Shown in pieces: positions 1 through 5,903 of a stretch of DNA of 7,237 bases. The notes under the pieces are model-generated. The model did no database searches. It worked only from the letters and a program-made list of their open reading frames with translations, and was not told the DNA's origin. Location: contig CAMDPJ010000117.1 of the NCBI GenBank assembly GCA_945903925.1, positions 1-7,237 on the forward strand, in the 5' to 3' direction. Within the stretch, counting starts at the first letter, position 1. The number at the start of each line of letters is the position of its first letter. The stretch is from Chryseobacterium gleum. Its GTDB lineage: Bacteria > Bacteroidota > Bacteroidia > Flavobacteriales_C > GCA-002722245. The translations under genes and the position numbers were made by a program.

Positions 1-1
1 A

Positions 2-478
2 CAGAAAATGAAATTCGGCTATGTAAATACAAACGATATTTTCTTAACCATGCCAGAAAGAGATACAGTAGAAATGCGCATTAGAGGCGATGAGGAATAC
101 TTTAGAACAACATTAGAAAAAATGAAAACAGAATACATGACAGCGGCTCAAGCTTTAGAAGCTAAAAAAGCAACTTTGAGTCCGAGTCAACTTGAAATGG
201 AAGCAGGTATGTTGCAATCAAAAGAACAAGAGTTTGCTCAATTCTCTCAAGCAGCAGATGCTAAATTACAAGAAGAGCAAGTTACATTGTTTGAGCCTTT
301 ACAAAAGAAAGTAAAAGCAGCAATTGAGAAAGTAGCAAAAGCAAATTTATACACTTACGTGGTTGATTCTAGCACTTTATTGTATGTAGATACTACAAGT
401 GGAACTGACATTACCGATTTAGTTAAAAAAGAATTGGGTATAGTTATTAAACCAGCAACTGCACCAAGAGCAAAATAA
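2..478 (+). CDS. ompH: OmpH/Skp-family periplasmic chaperone, 3' part (5' end outside window)
   Basis: OmpH/Skp proteins are trimeric periplasmic holdases that keep outer-membrane proteins soluble on the way to the BAM complex. What is seen: the reading frame is open to the window edge, giving Q-K just before the first ATG at 8, followed by the FGYVNT strand typical of the start of the mature protein. A long Glu/Lys/Gln/Ala-rich stretch (about residues 20-112 counted from that ATG) looks like the coiled-coil tentacle, and a closing strand region (YTYVVD, then TDITDLVKKELGI) completes the body domain. No signal peptide follows the ATG at 8, yet the family is exported. I therefore infer that the true start lies upstream and that Q-K is close to a signal-peptidase site. 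The next gene is murI, a neighbour order I know from Bacteroidota, where bamA and one or two ompH genes precede murI. A terminator follows the stop. The family call is firm; the exact start is not visible. Confidence 0.85.
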   Translation, partial: QKMKFGYVNTNDIFLTMPERDTVEMRIRGDEEYFRTTLEKMKTEYMTAAQALEAKKATLSPSQLEMEAGMLQSKEQEFAQFSQAADAKLQEEQVTLFEPLQKKVKAAIEKVAKANLYTYVVDSSTLLYVDTTSGTDITDLVKKELGIVIKPATAPRAK

Positions 479-486
479 TTTAAATC

Positions 487-513
487 AGTCCCGAAGAAAT
501 TCGGGACTTTTTT
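487..513 (+). terminator. Intrinsic terminator after ompH, abutting the murI start codon
   Basis: A perfect 9-bp stem (AGTCCCGAA at 487-495, TTCGGGACT at 500-508) with a GAAA tetraloop is followed by an unbroken T-run through 513. This is a textbook Rho-independent terminator for the ompH transcript. The T-run ends at the base before the murI ATG (514), so the hairpin occupies the whole position where a murI ribosome binding site would be. Confidence 0.88.
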
Positions 514-1329
514 ATGTCAAAACCAGAACAAGCCATAGGAATATTTGATTCGGGCATTGGCGGACTCACCGTCGCTTCTGCTCTTCAAAAGCTATTACCC
601 AATGAGAAGTTGATCTATTTTGGCGATACGGCACACGTTCCTTATGGCGATAAATCGGCAAGTGCTATTCAGTTTTATTCTGAGAAAATTTCCGATTTTT
701 TGTTGTCGAAAAAATGTAAGATTATCGTTATCGCTTGCAACACCGCATCGGCAGCAGCGCGTAAATCAACAGCAGAACACGTTCAAAACATTGCTGTAAT
801 CAACGTAATCGACCCAGTGGTAAATTATGTCGCTTCTCACTTCAACAAATCAACTATAGGCTTAATTGGTACTAAGGGAACCATCAACTCACGTGTGTAT
901 CCAAAGTTGATTGCCAAAGCCAATTCTAAAATCACCACCAACTCGTTGGCTACTCCGCTATTGGCGCCCATGATTGAAGAAGGTTTTTTCAATAACAACA
1001 TTAGTAAAACGATTATCTCTGCTTACCTCGAGAAGAGTTCACTTAAAAATATTGATGCCTTGATTTTGGGTTGTACCCACTACCCTTTGATTCAAAAAGA
1101 AATTGAAGCAGTCTACAAAAAGAAAAAGCAAAAAGTAAAGATTCTCAACAGCGCCGATATCGTTGCCAATGCAGTAAAAGATTCTCTAAAAGAACAAAAA
1201 CTGCTCTCTAAAAAATCCAACCCGAAACACGAATTCTATGTTTCCGATTACACGCAATCTTTCGAAGAGTCAACTAAGATTTTCTTTGGTGGGAAGGTGA
1301 AATTGAAGGAAGTGGATTTGTGGAGGTAA
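514..1329 (+). CDS. murI: Glutamate racemase MurI
   Basis: This cytoplasmic, cofactor-independent racemase interconverts L- and D-glutamate and supplies D-Glu for the MurD step of peptidoglycan synthesis. The 271-residue product has the usual family length and all signature blocks: GIFDSGIGGLTV (9-20) with Asp12-Ser13, YFGDTAHVPYG (35-45), the first catalytic cysteine in IACNTASA (Cys75), and the second in LGCTHYPL (Cys187, with His189). The ATG at 514 is the only Met before the GIFDSG strand and leaves a short N-terminus normal for the family. It sits directly after the T-run of the ompH terminator and has no Shine-Dalgarno sequence. It must be expressed by readthrough, from a promoter inside ompH, or from a nearly leaderless transcript; I found no convincing promoter. 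The gene converges on the carbonic-anhydrase-like gene, with repeat A1 between the two. Confidence 0.97.
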   Translation: MSKPEQAIGIFDSGIGGLTVASALQKLLPNEKLIYFGDTAHVPYGDKSASAIQFYSEKISDFLLSKKCKIIVIACNTASAAARKSTAEHVQNIAVINVIDPVVNYVASHFNKSTIGLIGTKGTINSRVYPKLIAKANSKITTNSLATPLLAPMIEEGFFNNNISKTIISAYLEKSSLKNIDALILGCTHYPLIQKEIEAVYKKKKQKVKILNSADIVANAVKDSLKEQKLLSKKSNPKHEFYVSDYTQSFEESTKIFFGGKVKLKEVDLWR

Positions 1330-1341
1330 TTCATACGTGTA

Positions 1342-1433
1342 GACAATAGTTCCTTCGGAGTACCTCAGGATGACAACCACAGTATTGACGGGCATTGTAT
1401 GTCATCCTGAGGTACTCCGAAGGAACTATTGCC
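1342..1433. repeat. Dispersed palindromic repeat family A, copy 1
   Basis: A perfect 32-bp inverted repeat (arms 1344-1375 and 1400-1431) encloses a 24-nt loop. The core reads CCTTCGGAGTACCTCAGGAT in the left arm. A second copy lies at 6491-6582: the left portion (1342-1383) matches 6491-6532 at 41 of 42 positions, and the right portion (1397-1431) matches 6546-6580 at 33 of 35. The copy starts 12 nt after the murI stop and ends 26 nt before the stop of the oppositely oriented carbonic-anhydrase gene, so it could serve both as a terminator hairpin. There is no T-run on either side, so this role is inference. No transposase or clear target-site duplication is visible. Confidence 0.93.
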
Positions 1434-1459
1434 CTACTCGAAACCAACTCTCACTCTAC

Positions 1460-1972
1460 CTATTTAAACCACCCACTGTACTTCACATAATTATTCGCAA
1501 TTCTATTAATCTCCCCTTCTTGCAAACGTTCATCAATTTTCTTTATGAATTTAGCCGGAACTCCAGCGAAGATAGAACCAGGTTCAACAATAGTACCTGC
1601 TGTAACTACTGCTCCGGCGGCGATGATAGAGTTTTCGCCGATAATGCAATTGTCCATTACGATAGCGCCCATACCAATTAAAACATTGTCTTTTACTGTG
1701 CAGCCGTGCACTATGGCGTGGTGACCAATTGATACATTATTACCAATGTTGGTGGGACATTTTTGATATGTAGCATGAATACATGCGCCATCTTGAACAT
1801 TAACTTTGTTGCCCATTTTGATGTAATGCACATCTCCTCGAACGACAGCATTGAACCAAAAACTACACTGATCTCCACACACTACATCTCCCACTATCGT
1901 TGCGTTTTCTGCGATATAACAATCGTTACCAAACTGAGGTGATTTTCCTTCTACTGCTTTAATTAAGGCCAT
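1460..1972 (-). CDS. Gamma-class carbonic anhydrase-like hexapeptide-repeat protein (YrdA/PaaY type)
   Basis: This is a left-handed beta-helix protein of the gamma-carbonic anhydrase superfamily. Members form trimers with metal sites between subunits, and some hydrate CO2. The 170-residue product has typical length and repeated hexapeptide turns (IAENATIVGDV, IGNNVSIGHH, VLIGMGAIVMDN, IIAAGAVVTAG), ending in the family's FAGVPAK motif. The three metal-ligand histidines expected from Methanosarcina Cam are present at His66, His84 and His89, with the correct 5-residue spacing of the last pair. Supporting residues Arg45, Asp47, Gln60 and Asp61 are also there, so a metal site is likely. The acidic proton-shuttle loop of Cam is absent, as in YrdA/CaiE-type members, so real carbonic anhydrase activity is uncertain. 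The ATG (complement of 1970-1972) is preceded by an A-rich leader and a plausible promoter. Stop codon is TAG. It converges on murI. Confidence 0.9.
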   Translation of the reverse strand: MALIKAVEGKSPQFGNDCYIAENATIVGDVVCGDQCSFWFNAVVRGDVHYIKMGNKVNVQDGACIHATYQKCPTNIGNNVSIGHHAIVHGCTVKDNVLIGMGAIVMDNCIIGENSIIAAGAVVTAGTIVEPGSIFAGVPAKFIKKIDERLQEGEINRIANNYVKYSGWFK

Positions 1973-1989
1973 AATTTTTTGTATATGTA

Positions 1990-2020
1990 CAATGATAGAT
2001 TAAAATATTGGGAAGAGCAA
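1990..2020 (-). promoter_or_regulatory. Possible Bacteroidota-type promoter for the gamma-carbonic anhydrase gene
   Basis: On the minus strand TATCATTG (1997 to 1990) matches the Bacteroidota -7 consensus TAnnTTTG at all but one fixed position. It is preceded, after a 20-nt spacer, by TTG (2020 to 2018) as a -33 element. Transcription would begin roughly 10 nt before the ATG at 1972, giving a very short leader. The spacing fits the known consensus, but the match was found by eye in AT-rich DNA, so it is a candidate only. Confidence 0.4.
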
Positions 2021-2025
2021 TATTC

Positions 2026-2241
2026 AGCTTTTCAAGCAAAGTTTTTCCAGCTTTGCATCACTTACTTCTCCCTCTTAGAGAAGAGGGGTGCGATTTAGCC
2101 TTGCGCGCTGCAGGGAGATGGATAGTTATAACAAATAAAGCGTAATGAAAGAACAAATTCCATCTCCCTCCCACCCACAAGCATTTACACACGCCCTCTT
2201 CTCTAAGAGGGAGAAGTTAGTTATTGCATCCTTGAAAAGCT
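2026..2241. repeat. Nested inverted repeat region B
   Basis: This stretch fills most of the 273-nt gap between the carbonic anhydrase gene and the T9SS gene. Three nested pairs of arms share one centre. The outer arms are 10 bp (2026-2035 with 2232-2241), the main arms are a perfect 24 bp (2064-2087 with 2194-2217), and the inner arms are 10 bp (2112-2121 with 2160-2169). Each 24-nt arm is itself a small hairpin (CCCTCTT, 4-nt loop, AAGAGGG), so the DNA could fold as one long stem or as two separate hairpins. An extra small hairpin, GCAAAG/CTTTGC, sits at 2036-2056. The outer right arm ends 5 nt from the TAA of the T9SS gene. I see no gene in it. Confidence 0.88.
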
Positions 2242-2245
2242 ACAA

Positions 2246-3598
2246 TTACCTCTTTATCAATCGTTGCGTTAATATTGTTTTATTGTTTACATTCAAAACC
2301 AAAACGTACATGGCAGAAGCCAATGTAGAAAAGTCAAGTTGCACTGTTTTCGCTTCAAAATCGGTGTATTTTTCAAGTAATTTTCCTTGAACATCATACA
2401 AGTAAATTTCAGCTCCTGCTTTATCGCCAACATTCACCCAAATATATTGATCGAAAATTGTTGGAGCTACAGAAAAATCAAACAACTCGGGCGCTACAGG
2501 TACAACTTCAGAAATATCGGGTACTGTGCAAGCAAGCGGTAAATCTCCATAAACATGCACTAAAACTGCGTAATCTTTAGTGAAAATTTTACCGGCTGTG
2601 ATATTTTGAATTCGATGCACAAAAATATACGGACCTTTCTTCGCATCAAGATTTGTGGTAGTCCAGTCGATGGTATCTTGCACGGATGTTGCGCCCAACT
2701 TTGTTTTTTGCGTTACACCGCCAAAAGTATTGTTCCAAAATGTGTAAGTTAAATTGGTGGCAGAAGGGAAACTCATATCAACATGATAATGCAATAAATC
2801 GGCTGGATTTAATGTGAAATTTGTTGCCGAAGTAAACACAGAATTAACAGCATAATCTTGCTTTGCACTCACCACAAAATCGCTTGATGTGCTGCCTATT
2901 TTTTTGCCATCTCGGTACTCGTGCACCAAAATACAAAAGCTGTAATCCCCAATAAAAGGCACCGACCAACTTAAAGTTCCGCTCAACGGATTTACAGTAG
3001 TTAGCGAAGGCGCAAAATAATTACTGGCTTTTATTCCATTAGCGCCTCTGCACTCACCCAGCTCGAAAACCAAACTATCGCCATCTGTATCGTAAGCGCC
3101 AGGATTAACTGTATAAGCTAAATTCTTGTTGGCATAGAAAATAGGATCAATCTGAAACTCCACCGAATTGTTCACGCAAATATTGGGGTCGCTATGCACA
3201 GGCACAACAGCATCTACATATAATTTTGTGGTAGAAGACTGTCCGTTAGCAATATTTAAAATACTTGAGTGACGATAACTTTCAGAAATATACATTCTAT
3301 AATTTCCATCTTCGCTGTATTGATGCGTGCCCACAAAAACACTTTTTTTGATATCGGGATTAAGCAAAACACCGCTACCAGCGCCATTAATCCTTGGAAT
3401 AGAAGAAGAAGTATTGTCGCCCCAATAAATAGTAATCGAATTTTTATCACTTGCCACATGATGTGCATCTTGATAGGCGGTAACTGTAACTTGAAAAGTC
3501 ATGCTGCTCAACGATTTGTACGAAATATTGGCCCCTATGTAATGATCGGCCTTTAAGGCAAAAGTAAGAAGGCAAAAGGCAACAAGTAGATGCTTCAC
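2246..3598 (-). CDS. Secreted protein of unknown function with C-terminal T9SS sorting domain
   Basis: The 450-residue product begins with a signal peptide (about residues 1-17: MKHLLVAFCLL, then LKA before DHY). Its N-terminal half resembles the start of many large Bacteroidota surface proteins (often annotated as gliding-motility-associated): IGANISYKSL, YWGDN, THQYSEDGNY, SSILNIANG, and NPGAYDTDGDSLVFEL near 165-180, a cadherin/PKD-like DxDGD motif (Asp170, Asp172, Asp174) suited to calcium binding. Further Ig-like beta strands follow to about 360. Residues about 374-450 look like a type A T9SS sorting domain (IWVNVG, IYLYDVQGKLL, MYVLVL, ending QRLIKR), which would direct export through the outer membrane. 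The start codon is GTG (complement of 3596-3598), with an in-frame TAA four codons upstream, so no ATG start is available nearby. It is flanked by repeats B and C. No enzymatic domain is recognised; adhesion or surface structure is only a guess. Confidence 0.88.
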   Translation of the reverse strand: MKHLLVAFCLLTFALKADHYIGANISYKSLSSMTFQVTVTAYQDAHHVASDKNSITIYWGDNTSSSIPRINGAGSGVLLNPDIKKSVFVGTHQYSEDGNYRMYISESYRHSSILNIANGQSSTTKLYVDAVVPVHSDPNICVNNSVEFQIDPIFYANKNLAYTVNPGAYDTDGDSLVFELGECRGANGIKASNYFAPSLTTVNPLSGTLSWSVPFIGDYSFCILVHEYRDGKKIGSTSSDFVVSAKQDYAVNSVFTSATNFTLNPADLLHYHVDMSFPSATNLTYTFWNNTFGGVTQKTKLGATSVQDTIDWTTTNLDAKKGPYIFVHRIQNITAGKIFTKDYAVLVHVYGDLPLACTVPDISEVVPVAPELFDFSVAPTIFDQYIWVNVGDKAGAEIYLYDVQGKLLEKYTDFEAKTVQLDFSTLASAMYVLVLNVNNKTILTQRLIKR

Positions 3599-3611
3599 AA
3601 TAATGATTTAA

Positions 3612-3716
3612 TTGGCCTCACCCCAACCCTCTCCAAAGGAGAGGGAGGTGGGAGAAGTACAGGGCACTAATTTTTCCTTACTTCCTCTCCTTTGGAGAGG
3701 GTTGGGGTGAGGCCAA
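3612..3716. repeat. Long perfect palindrome C, in the leader of the T9SS gene
   Basis: Perfect 33-nt inverted arms lie at 3612-3644 and 3684-3716. They extend to about 36 pairs in RNA through one G-U and two further pairs, around a loop at about 3648-3680. Each arm contains its own mini-hairpin (CCCTCTCC, AAA, GGAGAGGG), so two cruciform-like foldings are possible. The CCTCACCCCAACCCTCTCC core resembles a repeat I recall as widely scattered in bacterial genomes (recollection, not checked). The near arm starts only 13 nt upstream of the GTG start of the T9SS gene. Confidence 0.93.
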
Positions 3717-3729
3717 ACTATTTTCCTCT

Positions 3730-3737
3730 CAAAAATA
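3730..3737 (-). promoter_or_regulatory. Candidate -7 element for the T9SS gene
   Basis: On the minus strand, TATTTTTG (3737 to 3730) matches TAnnTTTG, the Bacteroidota -7 consensus, at every fixed position. No good -33 TTG is seen at the expected 19-21 nt spacing. If used, the transcript would have a leader of over 100 nt containing the whole of palindrome C. The match is short and lies in AT-rich DNA. Confidence 0.35.
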
Positions 3738-3774
3738 TTGTATTTACTTCGAATAAAATATCTAAACTTGAGTC

Positions 3775-4128
3775 ATGAAGAAAATATACCACCTAAAGAC
3801 TTGCTCCACTTGCGTGAAAATCCTCGATGAAGTAAATCCTTCTAAGGAAGTAGAATTGCAAGACATCAAAACAGAAAAAATAACGCCAGAACAACTAGAT
3901 TTCATGGCGAAATTGGCTGGAAGTTACGAGGCTTTGTTCAGCAGAAAATCGATGAAATATAGAGCTTTGGGTTTGGCCGATAAAAAATTAACGGAGAAAG
4001 ATTACCGAAAATTAATCTTAGAAGAATACACCTTCTTACGCCGACCGGTGAGCGTTATCGATAACGAAATTTTTATTGGCAATGCCAAAGCAGTGACCGA
4101 AGCGGTGAAAAGCAAGTTGAAGAAGTAA
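3775..4128 (+). CDS. ArsC/Spx-family thioredoxin-fold protein
   Basis: A small cytoplasmic protein (117 residues, normal for the family) related to arsenate reductase ArsC and the regulator Spx. It starts with the family strand MKKIYHLKTCSTC, giving a CxxC pair at Cys10 and Cys13. The conserved RRP turn is at 89-91 (FLRRPVSV), followed by the strand IDNEIFIGNAKAV. In E. coli ArsC, three arginines bind the oxyanion. Here Arg57 and Arg90 are plausible equivalents of the first two, but the third (in the ..CRPSE.. segment) seems absent, since the matching stretch is GNAKAVTEA. Canonical glutaredoxin-linked arsenate reduction is therefore doubtful; a redox or Spx-like role is an alternative. No arsenic transporter or ArsR is nearby. 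Its TAA overlaps the ATG of the following transporter gene by one base, suggesting translational coupling. Confidence 0.82.
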   Translation: MKKIYHLKTCSTCVKILDEVNPSKEVELQDIKTEKITPEQLDFMAKLAGSYEALFSRKSMKYRALGLADKKLTEKDYRKLILEEYTFLRRPVSVIDNEIFIGNAKAVTEAVKSKLKK

Positions 4129-5000
4129 TGTCGAAAAAACTACTCGCACATCTTGTTCTAATCATGGTTACTTTGGTGTATGGCTCCAACTATGTCATCA
4201 TCAAATTTGTGTCACCAAACCCTGTTGGTCCGAGTGGATTGGTATTGATGCGAACTATCATGGCGGTAGCTTTCTTTTGGATAGCATCACTCTTCGTTAA
4301 AGGCAAAAAAATTGATAAAGAAGATTGGTTGCGTATTATTCTTTGTGCCTTCTGTGGTTCAGCTTTCAACCAATTGTGTTTTTTTCAAGGAGCAGTAAAT
4401 ACATCACCTATTGATGCTTCACTTATCATGACCACCAACCCCATTATTGTAATGCTTTTCGCAGCAGTTATCTTGAAAGAAAAGCTCACCAAAAACAAAT
4501 TCATTGGCATTGCTTTAGGCTGTTTGGGCGCCATCTTAATCATCATGCAAAAAGAAGGCAATCACAACGCGCCAGATAGATTGTACGGCAACACTATGAT
4601 ATTTGTGAATTCGATATTGTTTGGCTTGTACATCGTAATTGTAAAACCATTAATTACCAAGTACGACACGATTACATTGATGAAATGGATTTTCCTACTC
4701 GGACTCATCCTCCTCATCCCTTTTGGCTATGAAGAAACCATGGACGTAAATTGGAATTTCAGCACCGAGGTTTGGTGGGCCTTCATCTACGCATCGGCCA
4801 TTGTTACCTTTTTTGGCTATGTGCCCAACATATTAGCCTTGCGCTGGGTTTCATCTTCGTTGGTAAGCTCATACTTGTACGTACAACCCATAATTGCTGC
4901 AGGATTGGCGATGTTGTGGCTCAACGAATCACTCTCCATTTCGGCCTTGTTTGCAGCCGCACTCATCTTTGTAGGCGTGTACTTAGTGGGCAAAGAATAA
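4128..5000 (+). CDS. EamA-family (DMT superfamily) inner-membrane transporter
   Basis: A 290-residue integral membrane protein with about ten hydrophobic segments (roughly 5-27, 37-57, 67-90, 97-116, 123-140, 153-173, 184-200, 215-236, 243-264, 269-287). They form two EamA repeats of five helices each. Repeat signatures are visible: VYGSNYVIIK near the first helix, and the matching helix ends LKEKLT (116-121) and LNESLS (265-270), the usual end of the fourth helix in each EamA half. Members are drug/metabolite exporters or permeases; the substrate cannot be read from sequence. The ATG overlaps the previous gene's stop (TAATG), and a 33-nt gap separates it from yicC, so it probably sits in one operon with both. 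Confidence 0.92.
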   Translation: MSKKLLAHLVLIMVTLVYGSNYVIIKFVSPNPVGPSGLVLMRTIMAVAFFWIASLFVKGKKIDKEDWLRIILCAFCGSAFNQLCFFQGAVNTSPIDASLIMTTNPIIVMLFAAVILKEKLTKNKFIGIALGCLGAILIIMQKEGNHNAPDRLYGNTMIFVNSILFGLYIVIVKPLITKYDTITLMKWIFLLGLILLIPFGYEETMDVNWNFSTEVWWAFIYASAIVTFFGYVPNILALRWVSSSLVSSYLYVQPIIAAGLAMLWLNESLSISALFAAALIFVGVYLVGKE

Positions 5001-5033
5001 ATTTATTCTTATGTTTGCTAAAAAGCAGCTTAC

Positions 5034-5903
5034 ATGATTAAATCGATGACAGGGTTTGGAAAAGGCGAAGTTCGTTTAGCGGGCAAGGTCATTACTATTG
5101 AAGTGAAATCGCTCAATAGCAAACAATCTGATATTTTCATGAAATTACCTTCGAGCTATAAATCGAAGGAAATAGATTTGAGAAACATCATTTCTCAATC
5201 GTTGAATCGCGGTAAAATTGATTTCTTATTATCGGTAGAATCAACAGAAAACAACCTCGTTAAAATCAACAAAGAATTAGCACTTTCTTACTTCAATCAA
5301 ATTAAAGAATTAGAACCTTCGGTGGGCGATAAAATGAGCGAAGAAATGTTATCGCTAATTTTGCGAATGCCCGAGGTTATTGGCAGCACAGGCAAAGAAG
5401 AAATTGATGAAAACGAGTGGGAAGCTATTAAAAAAGCCACCAACGAAGCACTTAAGAACTTAGATAATTTTAGAAATACCGAAGGAAAAGTGTTGGAAAA
5501 CGATTTGTTTTCGCACATCAAAAACATTGATACTTACCTCACGCAAATAGATCCTTTAGACAAAATAAGAGTGGCTAAAATTCGTGAGAAGCAAGAGAAA
5601 GCCATTGCCGAATTGAAAGAAGTAACGGTAGATAAAAATCGTTTCGAGCAAGAGTTAATTTACTATTTTGAGAAGGTGGATATTAGCGAAGAAAAAGTAA
5701 GATTGAAAAGTCACTTAGATTATTTCGTTGTTACAGCAAAAGAAGAGAATCCGGGTAAAAAATTAGGTTTCATCGCACAAGAAATAGGAAGAGAGATCAA
5801 CACCATAGGTTCTAAATCGAACGATGCCGATATGCAACAAATGGTGGTGCAGATGAAGGATGAGTTAGAAAAAATTAAAGAACAAAGTTTAAATGTCCTC
5901 TAA
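5034..5903 (+). CDS. yicC: YicC-family endoribonuclease / stress protein
   Basis: The protein opens with the family hallmark MIKSMTGFGKGEV, followed by the IEVKSLNSKQSDIFMKLP segment. It ends in the strongly conserved C-terminal block (about 255-289) INTIGSKSNDADMQQMVVQMKDELEKI, characteristic of the DUF1732 domain. At 289 residues the length is typical, and the middle is charged and helical. The E. coli YicC homologue is an RNase implicated in turnover of the small RNA RyhB; activity here is inferred from family only. Placement directly before gmk is a gene order I know from many bacteria. The last 11 nt overlap the gmk start, which suggests coupled translation. Confidence 0.95.
   Translation: MIKSMTGFGKGEVRLAGKVITIEVKSLNSKQSDIFMKLPSSYKSKEIDLRNIISQSLNRGKIDFLLSVESTENNLVKINKELALSYFNQIKELEPSVGDKMSEEMLSLILRMPEVIGSTGKEEIDENEWEAIKKATNEALKNLDNFRNTEGKVLENDLFSHIKNIDTYLTQIDPLDKIRVAKIREKQEKAIAELKEVTVDKNRFEQELIYYFEKVDISEEKVRLKSHLDYFVVTAKEENPGKKLGFIAQEIGREINTIGSKSNDADMQQMVVQMKDELEKIKEQSLNVL

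Noticed and set aside
8..478. Full-length cytoplasmic protein starting at ATG 8
   Set aside because: The OmpH/Skp family is exported and the frame is open upstream to the window edge, so the missing signal peptide is most likely outside the window.
1342..1433. CRISPR array or insertion sequence
   Set aside because: Only one inverted-repeat unit at each site, no regularly spaced direct repeats, no spacers, no cas or transposase gene.
1370..1681. 103-codon open frame on the plus strand
   Set aside because: It starts inside repeat A1 and runs antisense through the end of the carbonic-anhydrase gene; its only recognisable peptide comes from the repeat.
2145..2390. 81-codon open frame on the plus strand
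   Set aside because: Spans repeat B and the antisense of the T9SS tail domain; no protein-like pattern.
3256..3556. Open frames on both strands (minus 3256-3468, plus 3269-3556)
   Set aside because: Both overlap the N-terminal half of the T9SS gene, which has a signal peptide and domain structure in its own frame; these are shadows.
3740..3770. Plus-strand promoter TAAACTTG (3763-3770) for the ArsC-like gene
   Set aside because: One base off the -7 consensus, with an ATTG 22 nt upstream, but it lies only 4 nt before the ATG, so the transcript would start at or inside the coding region.
4751..5041. 96-codon plus-strand frame
   Set aside because: Out-of-frame shadow of the EamA gene's 3' half, extending into the yicC start.
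5297..5527. 76-codon minus-strand frame
   Set aside because: Antisense shadow of yicC with a Ser/Leu-rich composition.
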